Shown: in pieces, positions 23,422 through 31,650 of the stretch
Layout: each line of letters opens with the position of its first letter
Numbering within the stretch: the stretch's first letter is position 1
DNA from: Bryobacter sp.
Lineage (GTDB): Bacteria > Acidobacteriota > Terriglobia > Bryobacterales > Bryobacteraceae
NCBI GenBank assembly: GCA_022843605.1
Contig: JALHNI010000049.1
Location: 1-39,848 of the forward strand
Length of the DNA: 39,848 nucleotides
Direction of reading: 5' to 3'
The notes under the pieces: generated by a model
Databases searched by the model: none
Told to the model about the DNA's origin: nothing
Seen by the model: only the letters and a program-made list of their open reading frames with translations
Program-made: the position numbers and the translations under genes

Positions 23422-25784
23422 GCCGGGCGGACCGCCGCGTCCAACGCCGTCGCCAAACTGGATGCTTCCGCCGCCGTCAGTGGCGCACCGTTCTTCGTTA
23501 CATAAAACACGTCCAGCGCCTTCGTCGCCTCCGTGTCGATCAACACCACGTCGATACTGCACTTCTGTTCGCTAATCGCTGACGCCAGATCGTATAGCAA
23601 CCCCGGCCGGTCCTCGCTCACAATCTCCACCAGCGTCGACTTCGCCGACTCCCGCGACGTCACCTCAACGATCGGCGTCAGCTTCATTCGCGTCTTCGGC
23701 TTCGGCCGCGACTGCAACAGTCGCGGCACGTCCACCTCGCCTCTCACCGCCTGCGTCACCCGCCGCCGCACCGTATCCACTTCGGACGGGTTCAGATCCA
23801 GGGTGCGCAACGGATCGGCAAAGTGAAAGACATCCAGCAGCCGGCCTTGCTTATTGGCAAAGGCCTCCACCTTCAAAATATTAAAGCCGAAGCTGGCAAG
23901 CGCGCCGGCCAGCGCGGCAAACACACCAGTCCGGTCCGGCGCAGCCACCGTCAACTCCCAGGCCCCTTGCTGCTTGCGCAGTTCCACCGCTACGCCGATC
24001 GACGCACTCAACTGGCCCAGCGCAAAATGGCGCTCGATGTCCTCCGCCGTGTGCGTCCGCAGATAGCGGGTGGGGAAACCCTCCAGCCATTCGGCAACTT
24101 CGGGGCGTACGGTGGGTACGTTCTCGATCAATTCCGAACCCAGTTCGCGCGTCAACTCGCGCCGAATCGTGCGGTAGGCCCGCCAAAGCTGTTCCGCCCG
24201 CCATGGCGTCATCGTGCTGGGATTCACGGCGCTGATGTCCGCGAAAGTTAGCAGCGTCAAAAGCTTCAGTTGCTCCAGCGTTCCCACCCGGTGGGCGGCG
24301 TCCTCAATCACGGCCGGATCCGACAGATCCCGCGAACTGGCGACGGCCGACAGGTCCAGGTGATGCTCAACCAGAAACAGAATCGTATTCGCCTCATGCT
24401 CCGGGGCGCCCCACCGGGTTAGCACCTCGCGGGCAATCCGTTCGGATTCGGCGGAATGCTCCTTGCCCGTTCCCTTACCGATATCGTGCAGCAGCAGCGC
24501 AAAGCGCAACTGCGGCAACCCTTCGGCCTCCGTCCACAGTTCCGCAAACCGCTGGATCGCCGGGTCCTTCGCCGACGGCAGCTTCTCCAACGTCTCCAGC
24601 GTCACCAGCGTGTGTTCATCCACCGTATAGCGATGGTAGAAGTCGCGCGTCACCAGGCTCTCCAGATGCTCCCATTCGGGCATCAGCGCCGCGAGCGCGC
24701 CAGTCTCGTGCATGGTGCGCAACGCCACCGCGGCGTGCGGCTGCGAAAGCATCTCCCGCCACCAGGGCCAGGATGGCGGATTTGCCGCCAGCACGGCCCG
24801 GCTGGCGGCCACGCGGTCCTCGGCTTCGGGCGACAGCGAAAGGCCATGCCGCGCCAGAAACGCGAACAGCCGCAGTTCCAGCGCTACATCGGTGGCGCCA
24901 CGCGCAGCCCGGAAGAACACGCGGTCCTTGCTCACCGTAAAGTCGGTATTCGACACGCGCGTCCGCAGATCGCGAAAGACGCTCAGCAGACCGCTGGTGG
25001 GGCCTTCGTGACGCTCGATAGCACGCAGCGCGGCCCGGAACACCAGCCGCGCATGGTGATAATACGCCCGCATCAGCGCGTCGGGGTTCTCCGCCAGGCT
25101 CTCCTGAAAATCAAAGGTCAGCACGTTCGAATCCCGCTGCGCCGCATCGTGCAAACCGAAACGTGTCTGATACAGAAACTCGCGCGCCGGTTCCAGCACC
25201 AGCGTATCTTCGCGCAGCCAGTGCAGCAGATTCAGATCGCGAAGACCTCCGGGGCCTTCCTTCAGGTCCGGCTCCAGGTGATAGATGGTGTGCTGAAACT
25301 TGCCGTGCCGCGTCGCTGCCAATCGGCACATATGGCGATCCAGCACGCCGCGTTTGGCGTCCAGGAACTTCGGCATCCGCTCGTTCAGCTTCTGCCATAG
25401 CGCCTGAGACCCCGCGAGAAAACGTCGATCCAGCAGACTGATCGTTCGCTCAACATCCAACTCGTCCAGACGTACGCACTCTTCCACAGTGCGCAACCCC
25501 TGGCTGAGCCGGAGATTCGCATCCCACAACTGACGCTGAAAATGCGAGATGGCATCCCGGTCTTCATTGACTTCGGGAATCCGATCCACCAGGAGCAGAA
25601 TGTCGATGTCGGAAAACGGAAACAGCTCTTTGCGCCCAAAGCCGCCCACCGCTACTAACGCCAAGCGCTCGCCGAAGCGAGCGCTCAGTGCCAATTCGTA
25701 CGCGGACCGAACTTGGGACTCAACCTGTTGAAGACGCTCTTCAAAGCGTCCGTGTCTATAGGGCGGTGTCGCTACGGTCATCAT
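23418..25784 (-). CDS. glnD: [Protein-PII] uridylyltransferase/uridylyl-removing enzyme
   Basis: A 788-residue bifunctional nitrogen sensor that uridylylates PII at low glutamine and removes UMP at high glutamine. The nucleotidyltransferase site is GGFGRKEL (47-54) with D59 and D61 in SDIDI. An HD phosphohydrolase domain (LLHDIGKG) lies near residue 430. Two C-terminal ACT domains start near 610 (APDRTGVFAALAG) and 718 (SEDRPGLLYDLAS) and bind glutamine. The start is ATG at 25784 (or 25781), inside the end of the PII gene (29-base overlap); an upstream TTG at 25808 is less likely. It is the third gene of amt-PII-glnD, so sensor and target are made together. Confidence 0.95.
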   Translation of the reverse strand: MMTVATPPYRHGRFEERLQQVESQVRSAYELALSARFGERLALVAVGGFGRKELFPFSDIDILLLVDRIPEVNEDRDAISHFQRQLWDANLRLSQGLRTVEECVRLDELDVERTISLLDRRFLAGSQALWQKLNERMPKFLDAKRGVLDRHMCRLAATRHGKFQHTIYHLEPDLKEGPGGLRDLNLLHWLREDTLVLEPAREFLYQTRFGLHDAAQRDSNVLTFDFQESLAENPDALMRAYYHHARLVFRAALRAIERHEGPTSGLLSVFRDLRTRVSNTDFTVSKDRVFFRAARGATDVALELRLFAFLARHGLSLSPEAEDRVAASRAVLAANPPSWPWWREMLSQPHAAVALRTMHETGALAALMPEWEHLESLVTRDFYHRYTVDEHTLVTLETLEKLPSAKDPAIQRFAELWTEAEGLPQLRFALLLHDIGKGTGKEHSAESERIAREVLTRWGAPEHEANTILFLVEHHLDLSAVASSRDLSDPAVIEDAAHRVGTLEQLKLLTLLTFADISAVNPSTMTPWRAEQLWRAYRTIRRELTRELGSELIENVPTVRPEVAEWLEGFPTRYLRTHTAEDIERHFALGQLSASIGVAVELRKQQGAWELTVAAPDRTGVFAALAGALASFGFNILKVEAFANKQGRLLDVFHFADPLRTLDLNPSEVDTVRRRVTQAVRGEVDVPRLLQSRPKPKTRMKLTPIVEVTSRESAKSTLVEIVSEDRPGLLYDLASAISEQKCSIDVVLIDTEATKALDVFYVTKNGAPLTAAEASSLATALDAAVRPA

Positions 25785-26094
25785 TGCGGATCCGGATGGC
25801 TTCGACAACGTCGTAGACGAAGATCTTACCGTCTCCGATTTTACCGGTCCGGGCCGCCTTCACGATGGTCGCCGTGACTTCGTCAAGACGAGCCGCCGGG
25901 ATCACCATTTCGATTTTCACCTTGGGAAGCAGGTCTACCTGGTACTCCTGCCCCCGGTAAACCTCCTTGTGCCCTTTCTGCCGGCCGTGCCCGCGCACCT
26001 CCGCGATGGTCATCCCGTCCACCCCGATGACCTTCAGGGCTTCCTTCACTTCTTCAAGCTTGAAGGGTTGAATAATGGCTTCGATCTTTTTCAT
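25756..26094 (-). CDS. glnK: Nitrogen regulatory protein PII
   Basis: Exactly 112 residues, the canonical PII length. The T-loop is complete, with uridylylation target Y51 in YRGQEYQVDLLPK. The B-loop TGKIGDGKIFV and the ending DVVEAIRIR form the ATP/2-oxoglutarate site. It lies 19 bases after amt, the GlnK-AmtB arrangement, so it probably plugs the ammonium channel as well as reporting nitrogen status. GlnB or GlnK cannot be separated by sequence alone; the linkage to amt favours GlnK. The real start is ATG 26094; the frame extends upstream but without PII sequence. Confidence 0.95.
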   Translation of the reverse strand: MKKIEAIIQPFKLEEVKEALKVIGVDGMTIAEVRGHGRQKGHKEVYRGQEYQVDLLPKVKIEMVIPAARLDEVTATIVKAARTGKIGDGKIFVYDVVEAIRIRNDDRSDTAL

Positions 26095-26113
26095 AGTAGT
26101 GATTCTCCGGGGC

Positions 26114-27481
26114 CTAGGATTCGTAGCTATAGCCGTCTTCACCGTGCTGCGAAAGATCGAGGCCTTCGATCTCTTCGTCGCGGCTGACGCGCACGCCGAC
26201 CACGACGTCGACAATCTTCAGGATGATGAGGGTGCCCACAATGGCCAAGCCCCAGGCGATCGCCACGCCAATGGCCTGGTTCATCGTCTGCGCCGCATTT
26301 CCCGCATCCAGGTTCAATCCGCTGTTGACGGCCTTGTCCGCGAAGACGCCCGTCAGGATCGCGCCAAGGGTTCCGCCCACACCGTGCACGCCGAACGCGT
26401 CGAGCGAATCGTCGTAACCGAGCATGTTCTTCACCATGGCCACCATCACAAAACAGACTACACCCACCAGCAGGCCCATGATGATCGCCGACATCGGCGT
26501 CACGAACCCGGCAGCGGGCGTAATGCAGACCAAACCTGCCACGCAGCCCGAAATCGCACCGAGTACAGTCGGCTTGCCTTGCTTAAACCACTCCGCAATC
26601 GTCCAGCTCAAAGTAGCTGCGGCTGCGGCGAGGTGCGTGGTCAGGAATGCCGCGCTAGCGAGCGATCCGGCACCCAGCGCCGAACCCGCGTTGAATCCGA
26701 ACCAACCCACCCACAAAAGGCAGGCGCCAACCGTCGCCAGCACCAAGCTGTGCGGCTTAATGGGCTCCGTAGGATAACCAACGCGCTTGCCGAGGTAAAG
26801 CGCGCAAACGAGAGCCGAGACGCCCGAAGTGATGTGCACCACGGTGCCGCCGGCGAAGTCGTAGCAAGGAATCGACCCGCCCAGGAAGGCGTTCAGCAAA
26901 CCACCCTTACCCCAAACCATGTGCGCCATCGGCAGATAAACCAGACAGAGCCACAAAGTGGAGAACAGCATCATCGCCGAAAACTTCATTCGTTCCGCAA
27001 AGGCGCCGCAGATCAGCGCGGGCGTAATGATCGCGAACATCATCTGGAAAATGGCGAACGTCTGATGAGGAATCGTCGCGGCGTAGTCGCCATTGGGTTC
27101 CGCACCCACGCCATTGAGAAACACATACCGAAGGTCGCCGATAAACGGAGAGGACTCGCCGAAAGCGAGCGAATATCCGAAAAGGGCCCATAAAACGGAA
27201 ACCAGCCCCATCAGGATCACGCACTGCATAAATACCGACAGTACGTTTTTCTTCCTGACAAGACCTCCGTAGAAGAGCGCCAGTCCTGGGCCAGTCATCA
27301 TCAGCACCAGAGCCGAGGAGACCAACACCCATGCGTTGTCACCTGAGGTCTGTGCTGACTTGACGGCCGCTTCTAGCGCGGCGATTTTGGAGTCAACGGT
27401 CGGAGCCGGCTCTTGGGCCATAGCTACGGCCGCCAGTGTGGTGAGGAGGGCACCATATCGAGCGGTACTGGGGCGAATCAT
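26114..27481 (-). CDS. amt: Ammonium transporter
   Basis: A 455-residue Amt/MEP/Rh channel with a cleavable signal peptide (ending AVAMAQ), a short periplasmic stretch and 11 transmembrane segments. The Amt signature DFAGGTVVHITSG holds the conserved pore Asp and the first of the twin histidines; the second is in DAFGVHGVGG. FYGGLVRKKN and WVGWFGFNAGSAL are also typical. It imports ammonium under nitrogen limitation. The ATG at 27481 is chosen because AGGA lies 8 bases upstream; the frame is open for 37 further codons. It leads the PII and glnD operon. I saw no convincing sigma-54 site in the 101-base divergent region to the antiporter. Confidence 0.95.
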   Translation of the reverse strand: MIRPSTARYGALLTTLAAVAMAQEPAPTVDSKIAALEAAVKSAQTSGDNAWVLVSSALVLMMTGPGLALFYGGLVRKKNVLSVFMQCVILMGLVSVLWALFGYSLAFGESSPFIGDLRYVFLNGVGAEPNGDYAATIPHQTFAIFQMMFAIITPALICGAFAERMKFSAMMLFSTLWLCLVYLPMAHMVWGKGGLLNAFLGGSIPCYDFAGGTVVHITSGVSALVCALYLGKRVGYPTEPIKPHSLVLATVGACLLWVGWFGFNAGSALGAGSLASAAFLTTHLAAAAATLSWTIAEWFKQGKPTVLGAISGCVAGLVCITPAAGFVTPMSAIIMGLLVGVVCFVMVAMVKNMLGYDDSLDAFGVHGVGGTLGAILTGVFADKAVNSGLNLDAGNAAQTMNQAIGVAIAWGLAIVGTLIILKIVDVVVGVRVSRDEEIEGLDLSQHGEDGYSYES

Positions 27482-27582
27482 ACAGGTCATCCTAGTTGGG
27501 CAATGGCAGTGGGGGAAATCGATAATTCTTATGACCTCCCAAAGCCCAGTGCTAACCTTGGATCGAAAGACACGCTTTCCTG

Positions 27583-28803
27583 ATGCTTTCACTCCCCTTC
27601 CCGCTGGCCGCGAGTTCCTCCCGCGATTTTGATTTACCCTTCGCCATGCTGGTGATCTTCGGCTCCGCGAAGCTTTTGGGCGAAGTGTGCATCCGCTTCC
27701 GGTTGCCCGCGTTGGTCGGTGAGATTGTCGCCGGCATTCTGGTTGGCCCCTCTGTTCTCGGATGGATTGCCCCCAGCGCGTTCCTGCATTCCCTCTCTGA
27801 CCTGGGCGTGATGTTCCTCCTGTTCACGGTGGGTCTTGAAGTAAGGGCAGCGGAGTTGAAGCGTGTGGGCGGGCCTGCGACCCTGGTTGCGCTGGGCGGC
27901 GTCGTGCTTCCCTTTCTGGCCGGGTGGGGAATCTTGACCTTTTCCGGTGCCCGCCAAGCCGAGGCTTGTTTCGCCGGCGCCGCCTTTGTGGCCACCAGTG
28001 TGGGGATCACCGCGCAGGTTTTGCAGAAGGGCGGATTGCTGCATCTCCGCGCCAGCCGCATCATCCTGGTCGCCGCCGTCATCGATGACATTCTGGGCCT
28101 CATCGTCCTCGCGGTGGTCAGCGGGATGTCCCGCGGGAAACTTGACTATTGGGATATCGGACTCACCGCGGTCTTCTCGATCGGCCTTTTTGTTTTGGCC
28201 ATCCAGTTCGGCTCGCGAGCGATGGAGCGGGCGGTGCCCAAAGTCCGCCGGACCATGCAAGGCTCCGAAGCCGATTTCGCAATCGCCATTACCGTTCTGT
28301 TTGCCCTGGCTTTAATGGCACTTTATGCCGGCGTTGCCGCGATCGTCGGCGCATTCCTCGCCGGAGTCGTGCTGGCCGGCTCCCTCGATGAACGCGCCGA
28401 AAACTTCACCCACGGCGCCACCGAGTTGCTGGTGCCCTTCTTTCTGGTCGGCATCGGCCTGAATCTTGACTTAAGCACATTGCGCAATCCCGCCACTCTC
28501 GCGCTGGCCGCAATCGTCCTGGTAGCCGCGGTAGTCACCAAGATCGTGGGTTGCGGTTTGGGCGCCCTTCGCTTTGGCCGCGTGGACGCAATGCGCATCG
28601 GCGTCGGGATGGTGCCGCGCGGCGAGGTGGGCATGGTCGTCGCCCAACTCGGCCTCACGCTGGGCGTCGTCAGCCAAAGCCTCTACGCCATCACCGTCTT
28701 CATGGCTGTCGGCACCACGATCGTCGCCCCCCCGCTTCTGGCTTGGGCATTCCGCGGCGCCGACACCCGGCCAAGCGATTCAGAACTGCCTTCCATCGGA
28801 TAA
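27583..28803 (+). CDS. CPA2-family cation:proton antiporter (Kef/NhaA-fold type)
   Basis: A 406-residue membrane protein with about 12-13 transmembrane segments. The family pattern LPALVGEIVAGILVGPSVLG, FLLFTVGLEV, the ion-binding pair D168-D169 in AAVIDDILGL and VGMVPRGEVG identify the monovalent cation:proton antiporter-2 family. No C-terminal TrkA-N or RCK domain follows, so it is the short form exchanging Na+ or K+ for H+. It is divergent from amt and 20 bases ahead of the next gene, so co-transcription with the dehydrogenase is possible. Confidence 0.9.
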   Translation: MLSLPFPLAASSSRDFDLPFAMLVIFGSAKLLGEVCIRFRLPALVGEIVAGILVGPSVLGWIAPSAFLHSLSDLGVMFLLFTVGLEVRAAELKRVGGPATLVALGGVVLPFLAGWGILTFSGARQAEACFAGAAFVATSVGITAQVLQKGGLLHLRASRIILVAAVIDDILGLIVLAVVSGMSRGKLDYWDIGLTAVFSIGLFVLAIQFGSRAMERAVPKVRRTMQGSEADFAIAITVLFALALMALYAGVAAIVGAFLAGVVLAGSLDERAENFTHGATELLVPFFLVGIGLNLDLSTLRNPATLALAAIVLVAAVVTKIVGCGLGALRFGRVDAMRIGVGMVPRGEVGMVVAQLGLTLGVVSQSLYAITVFMAVGTTIVAPPLLAWAFRGADTRPSDSELPSIG

Positions 28804-28823
28804 CATCGGAGTGGTAACACCCC

Positions 28824-30050
28824 ATGAAAAAGCTCATCCTGTCCGCAACCGTCCTGGCCGCCGCTGGTCTGGCATGGCAGATGGCCACCGTCAAACTGCC
28901 CCCGCCCTACGCCACACCGTCCTCCACCAATCGCGCCCGCGTCATCGACAAACCCAACGGCGCACGCTTAACCCTGCCCACCGGCTTCTCGATCGCCGAG
29001 TATGCCACGGACTTCACCCGCCCTCGCTACATGCTTCAAGGCCCTTCCGGCGAGGTGCTCGTCACTGACTCCGTCGAGAATGGCAAAGTCTTCCTCCTCT
29101 TCGACAAGAACCGGGACTACGTCGCCGACAGCCGCCGCGAATTACTCACCGGTCTCGACCGCCCCTACGGTCTCGCCTTCCATCAGGGCTACCTCTACGT
29201 CGCCGAGACGACTTCCCTCAAGCGCTACAAGTACGACCCCAAATCCATGTCCGTCGGCGCCGGCCAGGAGATTGTCAAAATGGCCGACTTTAATCGCGGC
29301 CACTGGACGCGCACCATCGCCTTCGACAGCAAAGGCAAGCTCTACCTCGGCATCGGCTCGGCCAGCAACGTCGACCATGGCGAGCACCCCCACCGCGCCG
29401 CCATCCTCCGCATGAACGCCGACGGCTCCGGCCAGGAAATCTACGCCTCCGGAACCCGCAACCCCACCAGCATCCGCTTTTATCCCGGCACCGACACCCT
29501 GTGGAGCAACGTACAGGAACGCGACGCCCTCGGCGACGACCTGGTGCCCGACTATTTGACGTCGATCAAGCAAGGCGGCTTCTACGGTTGGCCCTATGCT
29601 TACACCGGCCCGAATCCCGATCCCCGTCGCACCGAGAACCCCGAAATTGTGAAGCAGGCCATCGTCCCGGATATCGTCCTCGGCGCCCATGTTGCCGTTC
29701 TCGATTTCTTGCCCTATACCGGCCAGCAGTTCCCCGCCGAGTACCGCAACGGCGTCTTCATTGCGCAGCATGGTTCCTGGAATCGCTCTCAGCGAACCGG
29801 CTACAACCTGATGTTCGTCCCGTTCAAAGACGGCAAGCCCTCTGGCAAGCCTCGTGAATTCCTGGGAGGCTGGATGCTCTCTCCCACCAAACAGGAAGTC
29901 TGGGACGGCCAGTTGGCCTGTTGCAACTGCCCGACGGAAGCATTCTCGTCACTGACGACGGCGGAAATAAGATTTGGCGCATTTCGTACAAGGGCTAGTT
30001 CTCGTTTTCCTTGCCGGTCCGCTGGCGGCCCAAACCTTTTCGCATGCTGA
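28824..30050 (+). CDS. PQQ-dependent sugar (sorbosone) dehydrogenase-like beta-propeller protein, C-terminal frameshift
   Basis: An exported protein (signal or anchor 1-22) with the six-bladed propeller pattern of the sorbosone/glucose dehydrogenase family: LPTGFSIAEYATDF, GPSGEVLVTDS, GLDRPYGLAFHQGYLYVAE, YASGTRNPTSIRF and FIAQHGSWNRS. Such enzymes oxidise sugars or alcohols in the periplasm. At about residue 360 the frame slips at GGG (29902-29904). Adding one base restores VWGRPVGLLQLPDGSILVTD and the usual end KIWRISYKG with stop at 29996-29998; as written the reading continues out of frame to 30050. The corrected end overlaps the cytochrome gene by 25 bases, so the two form a pair. Confidence 0.85.
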   Translation: MKKLILSATVLAAAGLAWQMATVKLPPPYATPSSTNRARVIDKPNGARLTLPTGFSIAEYATDFTRPRYMLQGPSGEVLVTDSVENGKVFLLFDKNRDYVADSRRELLTGLDRPYGLAFHQGYLYVAETTSLKRYKYDPKSMSVGAGQEIVKMADFNRGHWTRTIAFDSKGKLYLGIGSASNVDHGEHPHRAAILRMNADGSGQEIYASGTRNPTSIRFYPGTDTLWSNVQERDALGDDLVPDYLTSIKQGGFYGWPYAYTGPNPDPRRTENPEIVKQAIVPDIVLGAHVAVLDFLPYTGQQFPAEYRNGVFIAQHGSWNRSQRTGYNLMFVPFKDGKPSGKPREFLGGWMLSPTKQEVWDGQLACCNCPTEAFSSLTTAEIRFGAFRTRASSRFPCRSAGGPNLFAC

Positions 30051-30546
30051 AGCATTGCGTACGGTGAAGGGCTGTCAGCCTTGCCACGCCCCGATCCCGA
30101 AGTCCACCGCCGTCTCGAAGCGCGCAGAGCGGCCCGTCCGCTGGGTGAAGTTCTCCCATGCCCTGCATGTGAAGGTGCCAGGCGTCGCCCAAAGCCTCAT
30201 CAAGGCCATTGATTCCAAGACCTACCTCGGCACGGCAACCGCGGAAATGCGTAAGTCCCTAGAAACACAGAACGTTTGCCAGGCCTGCCACCGGGGTATG
30301 CCGCAAGTCGCCGGTCAGCTGGCCAAGGGGAATTACCCCTCTATGTCGGATTGCCTGGTCTGCCACAACAAGATCGATCCTCCGTTTTCCTGCGAAAAGT
30401 GTCACAGCGAAGACATAAAGACCCTCCTGCCCCCCAGCCACACCCCCGACCTGATCGACCGCCATACCAACAAGAATTCCGGACTCGACCGCACCACCTG
30501 CGCCAGTTGCCACGGCCGCCGCTTCACCTGCATGGGCTGCCACTAG
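29974..30546 (+). CDS. Six-heme c-type cytochrome
   Basis: A 190-residue exported protein (signal about 6-20, LVLVFLAGPLAAQ) with six CxxCH heme sites: residues 34-38, 102-106, 127-131, 140-144, 176-180 and 186-190, the last ending exactly at the C-terminus. An FSHALH motif at 60-65 plus H156 and H164 could supply distal ligands, giving a cytochrome c3/c7-like bis-His fold. It would take electrons from a partner enzyme, most simply the adjacent PQQ-type dehydrogenase whose end it overlaps. The start is probably TTG at 29974, since no ATG or GTG fits the signal peptide; this start is uncertain. Confidence 0.88.
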   Translation: MAHFVQGLVLVFLAGPLAAQTFSHAEALRTVKGCQPCHAPIPKSTAVSKRAERPVRWVKFSHALHVKVPGVAQSLIKAIDSKTYLGTATAEMRKSLETQNVCQACHRGMPQVAGQLAKGNYPSMSDCLVCHNKIDPPFSCEKCHSEDIKTLLPPSHTPDLIDRHTNKNSGLDRTTCASCHGRRFTCMGCH

Positions 30547-30564
30547 ATCCTGCAGCCTCCGGGT

Positions 30565-30595
30565 TTGACAGCTGAGGCCCGCAATTTGCTACTCT
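30565..30595 (+). promoter_or_regulatory. Possible promoter of rplM-rpsI
   Basis: A consensus -35 box TTGACA (30565-30570) is followed after 19 bases by TACTCT (30590-30595), which keeps the T-A---T of a -10 box. The spacing is longer than ideal. It lies 36 bases before the rplM ATG, in the only gap between the cytochrome and rplM. Confidence 0.4.
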
Positions 30596-30631
30596 GTATG
30601 GAGAGATTAAGAGATTGGAGTTCGTACGCCT

Positions 30632-31066
30632 ATGAGTACCGCTTTTCCCTCGGGGAAGGCGATCGAGCGGAAGTGGCATGTTCTTGACGCGAAAGAACAA
30701 AGCCTGGGCCGTCTCGCCAGCCAAGCCGCAATGATTTTGATGGGCAAGACCAAGCCCAGCTACACCCCCTTTCTCGACACTGGTGATCATGTGATCGTCA
30801 TCAATGCTGCCCATGTCGTGTTGACGGGAAAAAAAGAAGAACAGAAAAAGTACTACACTCACTCGGGTTATCCGGGCGGGCTGAAGGAAACCAGCGCTCG
30901 CAAAATGCGTGAAGGCCGTCCGATCCGGATCGTCGAACTCGCCATCTCCGGTATGCTCCCCAAAACCAAGCTGGGCAAGCAGATGTACCGGAAGTTGAAT
31001 GTCTATCCGGGCGAGCTGCATCCGCATCAAGCGCAAAAGCCTGTCGCTCAGGCTGCGAAGGAGTAG
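30632..31066 (+). CDS. rplM: 50S ribosomal protein L13
   Basis: A 144-residue protein. [17 protein letters not shown], the central [28 protein letters not shown] and [15 protein letters not shown] sequence ([16 protein letters not shown]) are L13 hallmarks. It is an early-assembly 50S protein and is normally co-transcribed with rpsI, as here. GGAG lies 11 bases before the ATG. Confidence 0.97.
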   Translation: MSTAFPSGKAIERKWHVLDAKEQSLGRLASQAAMILMGKTKPSYTPFLDTGDHVIVINAAHVVLTGKKEEQKKYYTHSGYPGGLKETSARKMREGRPIRIVELAISGMLPKTKLGKQMYRKLNVYPGELHPHQAQKPVAQAAKE

Positions 31067-31077
31067 TGAAAGTTACC

Positions 31078-31473
31078 ATGGCCGTGTTGCAACAGAATTT
31101 GGGAACGGGTCGCCGCAAGTTGGCGATTGCCCGCGTGTTCCTCCGCCCCGGCAAGGGGACGATTACGGTGAATAGCCGTACCCTCGAAGACTATTTCAAG
31201 ACGGAATCCTCTCGGGCCCTCGCGAAGCAATCGCTGATCGGTTCGGAGATAGGCGACAAGTTCGACGTCCTCTGCACCGTCATGGGTGGTGGCATTATGG
31301 GCCAGGCTGGCGCCATTCGCCTCGGCGTCGCTCGCGCGCTGATCGACTACAACGCTGAACTTCGTCCGCGCCTCAAGTCGCTGGGCTGCCTCACGCGCGA
31401 TCCTCGCGCCCACGAGCGCAAAAAGCCTGGTCAAAAGGGTGCGCGCAAGAAGTTCCAGTTCTCCAAGCGCTAA
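31078..31473 (+). CDS. rpsI: 30S ribosomal protein S9
   Basis: A 131-residue protein with GTGRRKLAIARVFLRPGKG at the N-terminus, GGGIMGQAGAIRLGVARAL, and the basic C-terminus (KKPGQKGARKKFQFSKR) that reaches the P-site tRNA. The start is taken as ATG 31078, 11 bases after the rplM stop; an in-frame GTG at 31066 overlapping that stop is less likely. It forms the usual rplM-rpsI pair and ends before a hairpin. Confidence 0.96.
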   Translation: MAVLQQNLGTGRRKLAIARVFLRPGKGTITVNSRTLEDYFKTESSRALAKQSLIGSEIGDKFDVLCTVMGGGIMGQAGAIRLGVARALIDYNAELRPRLKSLGCLTRDPRAHERKKPGQKGARKKFQFSKR

Positions 31474-31494
31474 CTCGGAATCGTTTTTTCGGAG

Positions 31495-31526
31495 GGGCAA
31501 AGCATGGCCAAAAGCCAACTTTGCCC
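31495..31526 (+). terminator. Hairpin after rpsI, probable terminator
   Basis: GGGCAAAG (31495-31502) pairs with CTTTGCCC (31519-31526), enclosing an inner TGGC/GCCA stem over a CAAAA loop. The following TTTCGTGTGTTTT is an imperfect U-run. It separates rplM-rpsI from rpsB-tsf. Confidence 0.65.
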
Positions 31527-31580
31527 TTTCGTGTGTTTTCACTCACCTCGGATTTACTTCCCTGCCCGGCAAATCTCGCC

Positions 31581-31607
31581 TTGGACCGTCGCGCCGGATC
31601 GTAAATT
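31581..31607 (+). promoter_or_regulatory. Weak candidate promoter in the rpsB leader
   Basis: TTGGAC (31581-31586) and TAAATT (31602-31607) with 15-base spacing lie within the 177-base gap between rpsI and rpsB. The match is partial, and other positions are possible. Nothing else in the gap is recognisable. Confidence 0.25.
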
Positions 31608-31650
31608 CGTCAACCGCAACCAACCTCTAAAAGAAAGTTAGGAGCGCATT

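Noticed and set aside
27482..27582. Sigma-54 (NtrC-type) promoter before amt
   Set aside because: I looked for GG-N10-GC with TGGCAC/TTGC character and found no convincing match.
30535..30557. GGCTGC/GCAGCC inverted repeat at the end of the cytochrome gene as a terminator
   Set aside because: Only six-base arms, partly inside the coding sequence, and no T-run follows.
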